Source: Janibacter cremeus (GTDB lineage Bacteria; Actinomycetota; Actinomycetes; Actinomycetales; Dermatophilaceae). Taken from it: DNA of 64,000 nt. The notes under the pieces were generated by a model. It worked only from the letters and a program-made list of their open reading frames with translations, ran no database searches and was not told where the DNA came from. A program made the position numbers and the translations under genes. Below, one piece after another: positions 7,741 to 17,787 of this stretch (its first letter is position 1; each line of letters starts with the position of its first letter). The stretch is from NCBI RefSeq assembly GCF_029395675.1, contig NZ_CP115184.1, forward strand, positions 496,001-560,000, written 5' to 3'.

Positions 7741-9837
7741 GTGACCGAGCGTCGATCCGGCGGCAGCGGGCCCTCGCCCCGCCGCACGTCCGGAGCGAAG
7801 GGGGCCTCCCCCCGGCCACGCACCGCGCCCACCGCAAAGAAGGCCGTGCCGAAGAAGACCGCGGGCCCGAAGGCCACCGGACGGCCGAGCGCGAAGAAGG
7901 CGGCACCGAAGAAGGCGACGCCGAAGAAGGCCGCCTCGCGGCCGAGCGCGAAGAAGACGGCACCGAGGCGCCCGGCACCGGTGCGCCGGCCCGCCGTGGC
8001 CGCCACGGCCGGGACGGCGGCCCCGGGCAACTCCCGGGCGCGCATGCGCGCCCTGATGGTCACCTCGCTGATCGTGCTCAGCCTCTTCGCCGCGCAGCTG
8101 CTGCGCATCCAGGGTTTCGACTCCGAGGCCGTCGCGGCCAACGCCCTGGCCCAGCGCACCCACACCGAGACCATCCCGGCCCAGCGGGGCACGATCTACG
8201 GCGTCAACGGGACGGTCCTGGCCCAGAGCCAGGAGCGACGCACCGTGACCGTGGACCAGACGGCCGTGCCCGAGTACGAGAAGACCGTCGGCGGCGAGCT
8301 GACGAAGGTCGGCGTGCAGGGCGCCGCGCAGGACCTCGCGGCGCTGCTCGACGAGTCCGAGGGCGACCTCGCGGAGGCCATGACGGGTGAGGAGCGCTAC
8401 GTCGTCCTGGCGAAGAACGTCTCCCCGCTGACTTGGCGCAGGATCAGCGACCTGGGCATCCCCGGCATCTACTCCGAGCGCACGTCTCAGCGCACCTACC
8501 CGCAGTCGACGACCGTCGCCTCGCTCGTCGGCTTCGTCCAGCCGCAGGACCAGAGCGCCGGCGCCGGCCTGGAGCTGCAGTTCGACGACGTCCTCAGCGG
8601 CGAGCCGGGCCGGGCGACCTACCAGATCTCCCAGGACGGCTCCCGCCTGCCCAACGCCTCGGACGACATCAACTCCGCCGAGCCCGGGCGCGACATCCGC
8701 CTGACGATCGACAACGACATCCAGTGGTACGCGCAGAACGCCCTGGCCAGCAAGGTCGAGGAGACCGAGGCGCTCTCCGGCACCGTCGTCGTCCAGGACG
8801 TCAACTCCGGTGAGCTCGTGGCGCTGGCGTCGTACCCGACCTTCGACCCGAACGACCTCGGCAGCGGGGAGGGGGTGTACACCAACCTCGCCTTCAGCGA
8901 CGTCTTCGAGCCCGGGTCGACCGCGAAGATCATGACGGTCGCCGCCGGTCTGGAGGAGGACACCATCACGCCGCAGACGCCGATGCTCCTCCCGTACTCG
9001 ATGCGCCGTGGCAACGCCACGCTCAAGGACTCCCACCCCCACCCGGACGAGTACCGCACCGTCGCCGGCGCCCTCGCCCAGTCGAGCAACACCGGCATGA
9101 TGCTCATCGGCGAGACGATGGAGCCCAAGACGCTCGAGGAGTACCTGCGCCGCTTCGGTCTGGGCTCGACGAGCGGCTCCGGCTTCCCCGGCGAGTCCGG
9201 CGGTCTGCTGCCTCCGGCGGAGGACTGGAGCGGCTCGCAGCGGTACACGATGACCTACGGCCAGGGTGTCTCGACGACCGCGGTCCAGGTGACCAACGTC
9301 TTCCAGGCGATCGCCAACGACGGCCTGCGGATCAGCCCGACCTTCGTCGACTCGATCGCGGACGAGGACGGCACCTGGCGCCCGGCGCCGGAGGGGGAGA
9401 CCAACCGCGCGGTGTCGAAGAGGACGGCCAACCAGGTCTCGCGGATGCTGGAGGGCGTCGTCTCCGAGGACGGCACCGCCCCCGAGGCGCAGATCGAGGG
9501 GTACAGCGTCGCCGGCAAGACCGGCACCGCGGACCGCTACGACCCGGACACCGGCGGGTACTCCGGCAAGACGGCCAGCTTCATCGGCTACGCCCCGGCG
9601 GACGACCCGCAGCTGGTGATCTCGGTCATCCTGCAGCGCCCGATCAACGGCTACTACGGCGGCACGGTCGCCGCGCCGGTCTTCAAGGACGTCATGACCT
9701 ACGCCCTGCAGAAGAAGAAGGTCCCCCCGACGCCCGCGGACGAGCGCACCCCGCAGGTGCGCACCGTCCCGCCCGGCAAGCCGGACATGGACGACCCGGA
9801 TCTGCTGCGTGACCGGGGCGCCCCTGGTGGAGGGTAA
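7741..9837 (+). CDS. ftsI: Peptidoglycan D,D-transpeptidase FtsI (class B PBP3)
   Basis: 698 residues. The septal transpeptidase has a PBP dimerisation domain after the membrane anchor (LMVTSLIVLSLFAAQLL, about residues 105-121). The penicillin-binding motifs are SxxK in EPGSTAKIM, SxN in QSSNTGMM and KTG in VAGKTGTAD. No PASTA repeats follow. The cytoplasmic N-terminus is unusual: about 85 residues of Lys/Ala/Pro repeats such as AKKAAPKKATPKKA, resembling a histone H1 tail. GTG start; 37 nt after ftsL. Confidence 0.95.
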   Translation: MTERRSGGSGPSPRRTSGAKGASPRPRTAPTAKKAVPKKTAGPKATGRPSAKKAAPKKATPKKAASRPSAKKTAPRRPAPVRRPAVAATAGTAAPGNSRARMRALMVTSLIVLSLFAAQLLRIQGFDSEAVAANALAQRTHTETIPAQRGTIYGVNGTVLAQSQERRTVTVDQTAVPEYEKTVGGELTKVGVQGAAQDLAALLDESEGDLAEAMTGEERYVVLAKNVSPLTWRRISDLGIPGIYSERTSQRTYPQSTTVASLVGFVQPQDQSAGAGLELQFDDVLSGEPGRATYQISQDGSRLPNASDDINSAEPGRDIRLTIDNDIQWYAQNALASKVEETEALSGTVVVQDVNSGELVALASYPTFDPNDLGSGEGVYTNLAFSDVFEPGSTAKIMTVAAGLEEDTITPQTPMLLPYSMRRGNATLKDSHPHPDEYRTVAGALAQSSNTGMMLIGETMEPKTLEEYLRRFGLGSTSGSGFPGESGGLLPPAEDWSGSQRYTMTYGQGVSTTAVQVTNVFQAIANDGLRISPTFVDSIADEDGTWRPAPEGETNRAVSKRTANQVSRMLEGVVSEDGTAPEAQIEGYSVAGKTGTADRYDPDTGGYSGKTASFIGYAPADDPQLVISVILQRPINGYYGGTVAAPVFKDVMTYALQKKKVPPTPADERTPQVRTVPPGKPDMDDPDLLRDRGAPGGG

Positions 9838-9848
9838 GGTCGACGATC

Positions 9849-11405
9849 GTGTCATTTCCACGTCCTGAGCGGGTGCAGCCGCTGACCCTGGCCGAGGTGG
9901 TCGAGGCCCTCGGACCCGACGCCGCACGGCTCGTCGACCCCTCGACCGGGTCGGTCGCGGTGACCGGGGTCTCCCTCGACACCGCCACCGTCCGTCCCGG
10001 CGACCTGTGGGCCGCCCTGCCGGGCGCCCGGGTCCACGGCGCCGACTTCGTGGCGGCAGCGGCCGGGGCGGGGGCGGTCGCCGTCCTCACCGACGCGGAC
10101 GGTGTCTCCCGGATCGCGGCGAAGGGGGTCGACCTGCCCCTCGTCGAGGTGGCCGGCCCACGCTCGCGCCTGGGCGAGGTCTCCGCGGCGATCTACGACA
10201 GCGCCGCCGCGATGCCGACGATGTTCGGCATCACCGGCACCAACGGCAAGACGACGATCGCCTACCTCATGGTCTCGGCGCTCGAGGCGCTCGGCCGCAC
10301 CACCGGGCTCATCGGCACGATCGAGACCCGGGTGGGCGAGGAGCGGATCAAGTCGGTGCGCACCACCCCGGAGACGACGGACCTGCACGCGTTGCTGTCG
10401 GTCATGGGGGAGCGGGGCGTCGACGACTGCGTCATGGAGGTCTCCAGCCACGCGCTGACCCTCCACCGCGTCGACGAGGTCGTCTACGACGTCGCGCTCT
10501 TCACCAACCTCAGTCAGGACCACCTCGACTTCCACCTGACGATGGAGGACTACTTCCAGGCCAAGGCCGGACTCTTCACGCCGCAGCGCTCCCGGCACGG
10601 CGTCGTGTGCATCGACGACGAGTGGGGGTACCGCCTCGCCGCGCAGGCGGGTGTCCCCGTCACGACCGTCACCTCGCGCCTGGACGTCGAGGCCGACTGG
10701 GTGGTCCGCGGCGACCCGCGCGAGCCCGACCTGACCCTCAGCAGCGCCGACGAGGTGCTCCACCTGCGCTCGGCGCTGCCGGGTGACTTCAACCGCGTCA
10801 ACACCGCCATGGCGGCGGTCGCGCTCATGCTCTCCGGCATCGCCCCCGACGACGTCGCCGAGGCGGTCCTCACCCGGCCGGAGGTCCCCGGCCGGATGGA
10901 GCTGGTCCTGCCCAGCGACACCGCGCGCCCCGACGTGGAGGACCTGCCGACCGCCCTCGTCGACTTCGCGCACACCCCCGACGCCGTCGGTGCGGTGCTG
11001 TCCGCGCTGCGCCTGCAGACCAACGGCCTGCTCGTCGTCGTCCTCGGCGCCGGCGGCAGCCGTGATCCCGGCAAGCGTCCGGGCATGGGCGCCGCCGCGG
11101 CCGCGCACGCCGATGTCGTCATCGTCACCGACGACAACCCCCGCGACGAGGAGCCCGAGGTCATCCGCGCGGCCGTCGCCGACGGGGTCTGGCCGCGCTC
11201 GCGCGCCCGACTGGAGAACGTCCCCGGTCGCGCCACCGCGATCGAGCGGGCCGTCGAGATCGCCTGCGAGTCCGGGCCCGGCGCCACCGTCGCCGTCCTG
11301 GGCAAGGGCCACGAGCAGGGCCAGGAGGTCCGCGGCGAGGTCCGCGACCACGATGACCGGGTGGTCCTGCGGGCCGCCCTCGACCACCGGAGCGTCACGG
11401 GATGA
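9849..11405 (+). CDS. murE: UDP-N-acetylmuramoyl-tripeptide synthetase MurE (meso-DAP type)
   Basis: 518 residues. It is the ATP-dependent ligase that adds the third residue to UDP-MurNAc-L-Ala-D-Glu. The ATP loop is [13 protein letters not shown], and FTNLSQDHLDFH is the carbamylated-lysine region. The DDNPRDEEP motif carries the DNPR signature of meso-diaminopimelate-specific enzymes, so the wall is inferred to be DAP-type. GTG start 11 nt after the ftsI stop; the stop overlaps the murF ATG by 4 nt. Confidence 0.96.
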   Translation: MSFPRPERVQPLTLAEVVEALGPDAARLVDPSTGSVAVTGVSLDTATVRPGDLWAALPGARVHGADFVAAAAGAGAVAVLTDADGVSRIAAKGVDLPLVEVAGPRSRLGEVSAAIYDSAAAMPTMFGITGTNGKTTIAYLMVSALEALGRTTGLIGTIETRVGEERIKSVRTTPETTDLHALLSVMGERGVDDCVMEVSSHALTLHRVDEVVYDVALFTNLSQDHLDFHLTMEDYFQAKAGLFTPQRSRHGVVCIDDEWGYRLAAQAGVPVTTVTSRLDVEADWVVRGDPREPDLTLSSADEVLHLRSALPGDFNRVNTAMAAVALMLSGIAPDDVAEAVLTRPEVPGRMELVLPSDTARPDVEDLPTALVDFAHTPDAVGAVLSALRLQTNGLLVVVLGAGGSRDPGKRPGMGAAAAAHADVVIVTDDNPRDEEPEVIRAAVADGVWPRSRARLENVPGRATAIERAVEIACESGPGATVAVLGKGHEQGQEVRGEVRDHDDRVVLRAALDHRSVTG

Positions 11406-12802
11406 TCCCCACGACCCTGGGCGCCGTCGCCGGCATCACCGGCGGGCGCCTCCACGGATGCAGCACCAGCGAGGCCGAGGCGATCACCGTCGACGGCCCC
11501 GTCGTCACCGACTCCCGGGAGGCCGCCCCGGGCAGCCTCTACATCGCCCGCGTGGGCGAGTCGGCCGACGGCCACCAGTTCGTCCCGGCCGCGGCGAAGG
11601 GGGGAGCAGTCGCCGCGATCACCACGCGCGAGGTCGACGGCCTGCCCGCCGTCGTCGTCGAGGACGAGCAGGCGGCCTTCGTCGCCCTCGCGCGCCACCT
11701 CGTCGACTCCCGCCCCGACCTGACGGTCATCGGGATCACCGGCTCGTCCGGCAAGACGAGCACCAAGGACCTGCTCGGCGCCGTCCTCGGGGCCGACGGC
11801 GAGACGGTCGCCCCGGTCGGCTCCTACAACTCCGAGGTCGGGGTGCCGCTGACCGTGTGCCGGATCACCCCGGCCACCCGGCACCTCGTCGTCGAGATGG
11901 GCGCCCGCGGGATCGGGCACATCGAGTACCTCACCCGCATCGCCCCGCCACGCATCGGCATCGTCCTCAACGTCGGCCACGCCCACGTCGGTGAGTTCGG
12001 CTCGCTCGAGGCCGTCGGCCGGGCGAAGTCCGAGCTGCCCGCCGCGCTGCCGCCGGAAGGGGTCGCCGTCCTCAACGCCGACGACCCGGTCGTCGCCGGC
12101 ATGGCCGCCCGCACCCGCGCCCACGTCGTCCTCGTCGGGGAGTCCGAGGGGGCCACCGTCCGCGCCACGGACATCACCCTCGACGAGGCCGGCCGCGCCT
12201 CCTTCACCGTCACCGCCCCCTTCGGCACCGCGCACGTGGCCCTGGGCCTCGTCGGCCGCCACCACGTCGGCAACGCCCTGGCCGTCATCGCGGCCGCCGA
12301 CGCCGCGGGGATGGACCTCGACCGGGTCGTCACGGCGCTCGCCGCCGCCCGCCCGCTGAGCCGCTGGCGGATGGAGGTCACCCGCCGCGAGGACGGCGTG
12401 ACCGTCGTCAACGACGCCTACAACGCCAACCCCGACTCGATGTCGGCCGCCCTGCGCTCGGTGGCCGGGATGGCCACGCAGGGCCGGCGGTGGGCCGTCC
12501 TCGGGGCGATGCTCGAGCTGGGTGACGACGCGCCGGTCCTGCACGCGCAGGTCGGGGCCGAGGTCGCGGAGCTGGGCTTCGACGAGCTGCTCGTCGTCGG
12601 CGAGGACGCGCTGCCCCTGGCCGACGGCGCCCGGGGGGCCGGGGTCGAGGGCCTGCACGTGCGGACCGTCCCCGATGCCGACGCCGCCGAGGGCCTCCTG
12701 CGCGAGGAGCTCGACGCGCAGGACGTCGTGCTGCTCAAGTCCAGCCGTGACGCCGGGCTCCGGTGGCTCGGCGACGCCATCAGCCAGGAGGCCCGCGCAT
12801 GA
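11402..12802 (+). CDS. murF: UDP-N-acetylmuramoyl-tripeptide--D-alanyl-D-alanine ligase MurF
   Basis: 466 residues, normal for MurF. It joins D-Ala-D-Ala to the UDP-MurNAc tripeptide. The ATP-binding loop is [14 protein letters not shown]. The central domain has [29 protein letters not shown] residues (11937-12000 region), and the C-terminal domain contains [11 protein letters not shown]. It overlaps murE at the start and mraY at the stop (ATGA at 12799-12802). No ddl gene, the supplier of D-Ala-D-Ala, is in this window. Confidence 0.96.
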   Translation: MIPTTLGAVAGITGGRLHGCSTSEAEAITVDGPVVTDSREAAPGSLYIARVGESADGHQFVPAAAKGGAVAAITTREVDGLPAVVVEDEQAAFVALARHLVDSRPDLTVIGITGSSGKTSTKDLLGAVLGADGETVAPVGSYNSEVGVPLTVCRITPATRHLVVEMGARGIGHIEYLTRIAPPRIGIVLNVGHAHVGEFGSLEAVGRAKSELPAALPPEGVAVLNADDPVVAGMAARTRAHVVLVGESEGATVRATDITLDEAGRASFTVTAPFGTAHVALGLVGRHHVGNALAVIAAADAAGMDLDRVVTALAAARPLSRWRMEVTRREDGVTVVNDAYNANPDSMSAALRSVAGMATQGRRWAVLGAMLELGDDAPVLHAQVGAEVAELGFDELLVVGEDALPLADGARGAGVEGLHVRTVPDADAAEGLLREELDAQDVVLLKSSRDAGLRWLGDAISQEARA

Positions 12803-13884
12803 AGGCGGTACTCATCGCTTCCGTCATCTCCCTCGTCGTGGCCCTCCTGGGCACGCCGATGTTCATCAAGTACCTCGTCAGGCAGGGGTACGGCCAGTTC
12901 ATCCGCGACGACGGCCCCGACTCCCACCACACCAAGCGCGGCACCCCGACCATGGGTGGTGCGGTCATCATCCTCTCGACGGTCGCCGCCTACGTCCTCG
13001 CCCACCTGGTGCTGTGGACACCGCCGACGGCGAGCGGCATCCTCGTGCTCTTTCTCATGGTCGGTCTCGGCGCCGTCGGCTTCGCCGACGACTACATCAA
13101 GATCAGCAAGCAGCGCAGCCTCGGACTGAAGTCGGGGGAGAAGCTCGTCGGGCAGGCCCTCGTCGGGGTGACCTTCGCGGTCCTGGCCCTGCAGTTCCCC
13201 AACGAGGCCATGCGCAGACCCGCGTCCACGCACATCTCCTTCGTGCGCGACCTGCCGATCGACCTGTACTTCGCCGGCCCGGTCATCGGCCTGGTGCTCT
13301 TCGTCATCTGGTCCAACCTGATGATCGCCGGCACCTCCAACGGCGTGAACCTCACCGACGGACTCGACGGGCTCGCGACCGGCGCCTCGGTGATGGTCTT
13401 CGCCGCCTACGTCGTGATCGCCACATGGCAGTTCAACCAGAACTGCCAGATCAACCCCGGCGCCAAGTGCTACGACGTGCGCGACCCGCTCGACCTGGCG
13501 GTCATCGCCGCCGCCGGTATGGGGGCGTGCTTCGGCTTCCTGTGGTGGAACGCCTCACCGGCGAAGATCTTCATGGGGGACACCGGCTCCCTCGCCCTCG
13601 GTGGTGCCCTGGCCGGTCTGGCGATCATGTCGCAGACCCAGCTGCTCGTCGTCGTGCTCGGCGGCCTCTTCGTCACGATCACCCTGTCGGTGATCGTCCA
13701 GGTCGCCTCGTTCAAGACCACCGGCAAACGGGTCTTCCGGATGGCGCCCCTGCAGCACCACTTCGAGCTGCTGGGGTGGCAGGAGGTCACCATCGTCATC
13801 CGCTTCTGGATCATCGCCGGGCTCTTCGTCGGCGTCGGCCTGGGCGTCTTCTACGCGGAGTGGGTCGTGGGAGCGCCCTCGTGA
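12799..13884 (+). CDS. mraY: Phospho-N-acetylmuramoyl-pentapeptide transferase MraY
   Basis: 361-residue multi-pass membrane enzyme that makes lipid I from UDP-MurNAc-pentapeptide and undecaprenyl phosphate. Family signatures seen are KRGTPTMGG near the N-terminus, the catalytic loop [18 protein letters not shown] and [12 protein letters not shown], and the late [10 protein letters not shown]. The ATG at 12799 overlaps the murF stop and is chosen over a frame extension upstream. A Cys-containing extracellular loop ([11 protein letters not shown]) is a minor insertion. Confidence 0.97.
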   Translation: MKAVLIASVISLVVALLGTPMFIKYLVRQGYGQFIRDDGPDSHHTKRGTPTMGGAVIILSTVAAYVLAHLVLWTPPTASGILVLFLMVGLGAVGFADDYIKISKQRSLGLKSGEKLVGQALVGVTFAVLALQFPNEAMRRPASTHISFVRDLPIDLYFAGPVIGLVLFVIWSNLMIAGTSNGVNLTDGLDGLATGASVMVFAAYVVIATWQFNQNCQINPGAKCYDVRDPLDLAVIAAAGMGACFGFLWWNASPAKIFMGDTGSLALGGALAGLAIMSQTQLLVVVLGGLFVTITLSVIVQVASFKTTGKRVFRMAPLQHHFELLGWQEVTIVIRFWIIAGLFVGVGLGVFYAEWVVGAPS

Positions 13885-15389
13885 CCGGGGCACCCGACCG
13901 TGACGCCCGCAGTGCTCGAGTGGCCGACCTGACCCACCGGGACGCCGACTGGTCCGGGCTGCGCGTCGTCGTCACCGGGCTGGGGGTCTCCGGCTTCGCC
14001 GCCGCCGACTCGCTGCTCGAGCACGGTGCCCGCGTGCGCGTCGTCGACGCGCAGGCGCCCGAGTCGGGGTCGATGATGGCCCAGCGGGCCCAGATCCTCG
14101 AGGTCCTCGGGGCGCAGCTGCTGCTCGGCGACGGCGCGGAGGAGGCCCTGCCGGGCCCCGCCGAGGACATCGACCTCGTCGTCACCTCCCCGGGCTGGCC
14201 CCCGCACCAGCCGCTGCTCGCGGCCGCCGCCGACGCCGGCATCCCCATCTGGGGCGATGTCGAGCTCGCCTGGCGGATGCGCCCGAGCGAGGGAGCAGCA
14301 CCCTGGCTGCTCGTCACCGGCACCAACGGCAAGACGACGACCGTGCAGATGCTCACCGCGATGCTGCGGGCCGCCGGGCTGCGCGCCGCCAGCGGCGGCA
14401 ACGTCGGGACGCCCGTCATCGAGCTGGTGCAGGACCCGCAGCCCTTCGACGCCATCGCCGTGGAGCTGTCCAGCTTCCAGCTGCACTGGAGCCACTCCCT
14501 TCGCCCGCTGGCCGCGGCCTGCCTGAACATCGCGCCCGACCACATCGACTGGCACGGCTCCCTGGCGGCCTACACGCAGGACAAGGGCAAGGTCTTCACC
14601 CACGCCGAGGTCGCCTGCGTCTACAACGTCGAGGACCCGGCCACCCGCCGCCTCGTCGAGGAGGCCGACGTCGTCGAGGGCTGCCGCGCGATCGGCTTCA
14701 CCCTCGGCACACCGCAGCTGTCCATGCTCGGGGTGGTCGAGGACGTCCTCGCCGACCGGGCCTTCGTCGAGGACCGGGAGCAGTCCGCGGCCGAGCTCGG
14801 CACGCTCGCTGACGTGCAGGGGGAGGCGACCGCCCTCGCCCCGCACCTCGTCGCCAACGCCCTGGCGGCCGCCGCGCTGGCCCGCGCCTGCGGGGTCCCG
14901 CCGATCGCCGTCCGCGAGGGCCTGCGCACCTGGCAGCCCGAGCCGCACCGGATCGCCCACGTCGCCACCTTCGGCGACGTGCAGTGGGTCGACGACTCCA
15001 AGGCGACCAACCCCCACGCCGCCCGGGCCAGCCTCGTCGCGCACGAGCACGTCGTCTGGGTCGCCGGCGGGCTGCTCAAGGGCGCCGACGTGGACGAGCT
15101 GGTCGCCGCGGCCGCCCCCCGGCTGCGGGCGGCGGTGCTCATCGGGCAGGACCGCGCGCAGATCGCGCAGGCGCTCGCCCGACACGCGCCCGACGTCCCC
15201 GTGATCGATGTCGCCGCGACGGACACTGGTGCGATGGATCTCGTCGTCCGGCACGCGGGTGACCTCGCGCGACCGGGTGACGTGGTGCTGCTGGCCCCGG
15301 CAGCGGCATCGATGGACATGTTCGACAACTACGGGGCCCGCGGCGACGCCTTCGCCGCAGCGGTGGATCGGTACGTGCAGGAGGGGTGA
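13881..15389 (+). CDS. murD: UDP-N-acetylmuramoyl-L-alanine--D-glutamate ligase MurD
   Basis: 502 residues, slightly longer than E. coli MurD (438). An N-terminal Rossmann-like domain with [16 protein letters not shown] is followed by the ATP loop [16 protein letters not shown], the [12 protein letters not shown] motif and a C-terminal domain with [13 protein letters not shown]. It adds D-Glu to UDP-MurNAc-L-Ala. The GTG start overlaps the mraY TGA (GTGA), as is common in this cluster. Confidence 0.96.
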   Translation: MTGAPDRDARSARVADLTHRDADWSGLRVVVTGLGVSGFAAADSLLEHGARVRVVDAQAPESGSMMAQRAQILEVLGAQLLLGDGAEEALPGPAEDIDLVVTSPGWPPHQPLLAAAADAGIPIWGDVELAWRMRPSEGAAPWLLVTGTNGKTTTVQMLTAMLRAAGLRAASGGNVGTPVIELVQDPQPFDAIAVELSSFQLHWSHSLRPLAAACLNIAPDHIDWHGSLAAYTQDKGKVFTHAEVACVYNVEDPATRRLVEEADVVEGCRAIGFTLGTPQLSMLGVVEDVLADRAFVEDREQSAAELGTLADVQGEATALAPHLVANALAAAALARACGVPPIAVREGLRTWQPEPHRIAHVATFGDVQWVDDSKATNPHAARASLVAHEHVVWVAGGLLKGADVDELVAAAAPRLRAAVLIGQDRAQIAQALARHAPDVPVIDVAATDTGAMDLVVRHAGDLARPGDVVLLAPAAASMDMFDNYGARGDAFAAAVDRYVQEG

Positions 15390-15391
15390 CG

Positions 15392-16678
15392 GTGAGCAGC
15401 AACGCAGCGACCGGACGTGGTCGGTCTGCGACGCGCCGCGATCGCCGGGGGAGCCGTCCGCTCGAGCAGTGGCTGGCCCGCTTCGAGTCGCCCATGACGA
15501 CCTACTACCTCCTGCTCGGCGTCGTCGGGCTGCTCGTGGGCATCGGCCTGGTCATGGTGCTCTCGGCGTCGATGATCGTCTCGCTGAAGGAGAACGACTC
15601 CTCCTTCACGATCTTCCTCAAGCAGTTCGTCTTCGCGGTCGTCGGTGCGCTCGTGCTGTGGTGGTCCGCCCGGCGCAGCGTGGCGTTCTGGAAGTGGCTC
15701 GCGTTGCCGGCGCTGCTGGTCTCGATCGTGCTGCTCGCGCTCGTCTTCTCACCCCTGGGGTTCGGCTTCCAGGGCAACCGCAACTGGATCGGGGTCGGTC
15801 CGGTGACCCTCCAGCCGAGCGAGGTCGCCAAGCTCGGGCTCGTCCTCTCCGGTGCCCTGATCCTCGAGCGCAAGCGCGAGCTGCTCGGCTCGATCAAGCA
15901 CGCGCTGGTCCCCTTCGTCATCCCGATCGCCCTCGCGCTGCTCACGCTCGTGATGCTGGGGCACGACCTCGGCACCGCGACGGTCATCGCGATGATCGTC
16001 GTCGGCATGCTCTTCGCCGCGGGGGTGCACCTGCGGTGGTTCGTCGTCGGCGCCGGGCTCTTCGCCGCACTGGGTGTGGTCGCCGCCGGCGTCGGCAACA
16101 GCCGCATGCAGCGCATCCAGATCTGGCTCGACCCGCAGGCCTGCGCCCCCGGCAGCCAGCTGTACTACGACATCTGCCGCCAGCCGATGCACGGACGCTT
16201 CGCCCTCGCCGACGGCGGCTGGCTCGGCGTCGGGCTCGGCGCCAGCCGGGAGAAGTGGGGCTGGCTGTCCGAGCCGTACAACGACTTCATCTTCGCGATC
16301 ATCGGCGAGGAGCTGGGGCTGCTCGGCACCCTGGCCATCCTCGGGCTCTTCGCCGCCTTCGCCCTGACCGGGATGCGCCTGGTCTCGCGCACCGACGACG
16401 TCTTCGTGCGGATCGTCACCGCAGGCATCTGCACGTGGGTGCTCGTCCAGGCCACGATCAACATCGGTGCCGTGATCGGCATGCTCCCCGTCATCGGCGT
16501 CCCACTGCCCTTCGTCTCCTCCGGCGGGTCCTCGCTGGTGACCACGATGCTGGCCGTGGGCGTGCTGCTCAGCTTCGCGCGCAACGAGCCGGGCTGCTCT
16601 GAGATGATCGCTGCCAAGCCGTCCGGGCTGCGTGCCCTGCGCGCCCGGCTCCCGATCAGGAGGACCTCCACCCGATGA
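15392..16678 (+). CDS. ftsW: Lipid II polymerase FtsW (SEDS glycosyltransferase)
   Basis: 428-residue SEDS protein that polymerises lipid II at the septum together with FtsI. About ten membrane helices are visible. Conserved stretches are GNRNWIGVGPVTLQPSEVAK, MLGHDLGTATV, EPYNDFIFAIIGEELGLLG and the C-terminal PFVSSGGSSLVTTM. Two GTG codons are possible, at 15386 (overlapping the murD stop) and 15392. The second has AGGAGGGG at a workable spacing and is preferred. Confidence 0.95.
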   Translation: MSSNAATGRGRSATRRDRRGSRPLEQWLARFESPMTTYYLLLGVVGLLVGIGLVMVLSASMIVSLKENDSSFTIFLKQFVFAVVGALVLWWSARRSVAFWKWLALPALLVSIVLLALVFSPLGFGFQGNRNWIGVGPVTLQPSEVAKLGLVLSGALILERKRELLGSIKHALVPFVIPIALALLTLVMLGHDLGTATVIAMIVVGMLFAAGVHLRWFVVGAGLFAALGVVAAGVGNSRMQRIQIWLDPQACAPGSQLYYDICRQPMHGRFALADGGWLGVGLGASREKWGWLSEPYNDFIFAIIGEELGLLGTLAILGLFAAFALTGMRLVSRTDDVFVRIVTAGICTWVLVQATINIGAVIGMLPVIGVPLPFVSSGGSSLVTTMLAVGVLLSFARNEPGCSEMIAAKPSGLRALRARLPIRRTSTR

Positions 16679-17787
16679 CTGGCTCCCGCCCCACACGCGT
16701 CCTTCTGGCGGGGGGTGGCACCGCGGGTCACGTCTCGCCGCTGCTCGCCCTCGCCGACTGCCTGCGCAGGCGCGACCCGGACGTCGACGTGGTCGCCCTG
16801 GGCACCGTCGAGGGACTGGAGTCGCGCCTCGTGCCCGAGCGCGGCTACGAGTTCCGCACCGTCCCCAAGGTGCCGCTGCCGCGCAAGCCCACGGGCGATC
16901 TCGTCCGGCTGCCGGTCAACCTGCGCCGGGCCGTCGCCGCCGCGCAGCAGGCGATCGAGGAGATGGACGCCCAGGTCGTCGTCGGCTTCGGCGGCTACGT
17001 CTCCACCCCCGCCTACCTCGCCGCCCGTCGCCTCGGGGTGCCGATCGTCATCCACGAGCAGAACGCCCGGGCCGGCATCGCCAACAAGGTCGGGGCGCGC
17101 TTCACCGACCACGTCGCGATGACCTTCCCGGAGACCAGGCTGCCCGGCGGCCGGGTCATCGGCATGCCCCTGCGACCGGAGATCATCGCCCTCGACCGGC
17201 CCGCGATGCGTGTCGGGGCGCGGGCGTACTTCGGTCTGCGCGAGGACCTGCCGGTGCTGCTGGTGACCGGCGGGTCGCTGGGGGCGAAGCGGCTCAACGA
17301 CGCCTTCGCGGCGAGCGTGGCGACGCTGCGTGACGCCGGCGTGCAGGTGCTGCACGCCACCGGCGCCGGCAAGGACTTCGTGGCCGTCGGCGGCGACGAG
17401 AGCGTGCCCTACGTCGTGCTGCCCTACGTCGAGCGGATGGACCTGGCCTACGCGGCCGCGGACGCCGTCGTCTGCCGGGCCGGGGCCAACACCGTCTGCG
17501 AGCTGACGGCCGTCGGCCTGCCCGCCGTCTACGTCCCGCTGCCCATCGGCAACGGCGAGCAGCGCCTCAACGCCTCCGGTGCGGTGGCGGCCGGCGGGGG
17601 ACTCCTCGTCGAGGACGCCGACGTCGATCCGGGCTGGGTCGCCGCGGAGATCGTCCCGCTGCTGCGGGACGCCCAGCGGCTGGACGCGATGTCGCGGGCC
17701 GCGGCCTCGGTCGGCCACCGCCACGCCGACGAGACCCTGGCCGACATCGTCACGGCGGCCTGGGTGGAGGGCGGCAGCCGTGGCTGA
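16675..17787 (+). CDS. murG: UDP-GlcNAc--lipid I N-acetylglucosaminyltransferase MurG
   Basis: 370-residue peripheral membrane glycosyltransferase of the GT-B fold that makes lipid II. The N-terminal loop LLAGGGTAGHVSPLLALA, VVGFGGYVSTPAYLAA, the linker motif VTGGSLGAKRLND and the sugar-nucleotide site VVCRAGANTVCELTAVGLPA are all present. An AGGAGG ribosome binding site lies inside the end of ftsW, and the ATG overlaps the ftsW stop by 4 nt. Confidence 0.97.
   Translation: MTGSRPTRVLLAGGGTAGHVSPLLALADCLRRRDPDVDVVALGTVEGLESRLVPERGYEFRTVPKVPLPRKPTGDLVRLPVNLRRAVAAAQQAIEEMDAQVVVGFGGYVSTPAYLAARRLGVPIVIHEQNARAGIANKVGARFTDHVAMTFPETRLPGGRVIGMPLRPEIIALDRPAMRVGARAYFGLREDLPVLLVTGGSLGAKRLNDAFAASVATLRDAGVQVLHATGAGKDFVAVGGDESVPYVVLPYVERMDLAYAAADAVVCRAGANTVCELTAVGLPAVYVPLPIGNGEQRLNASGAVAAGGGLLVEDADVDPGWVAAEIVPLLRDAQRLDAMSRAAASVGHRHADETLADIVTAAWVEGGSRG

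Noticed and set aside
9852-11387. Long minus-strand open frame of 511 codons opposite murE
   Set aside because: High-GC antisense shadow of murE; composition is Asp/Gly/Arg/His-rich with no domain and no ribosome binding site.
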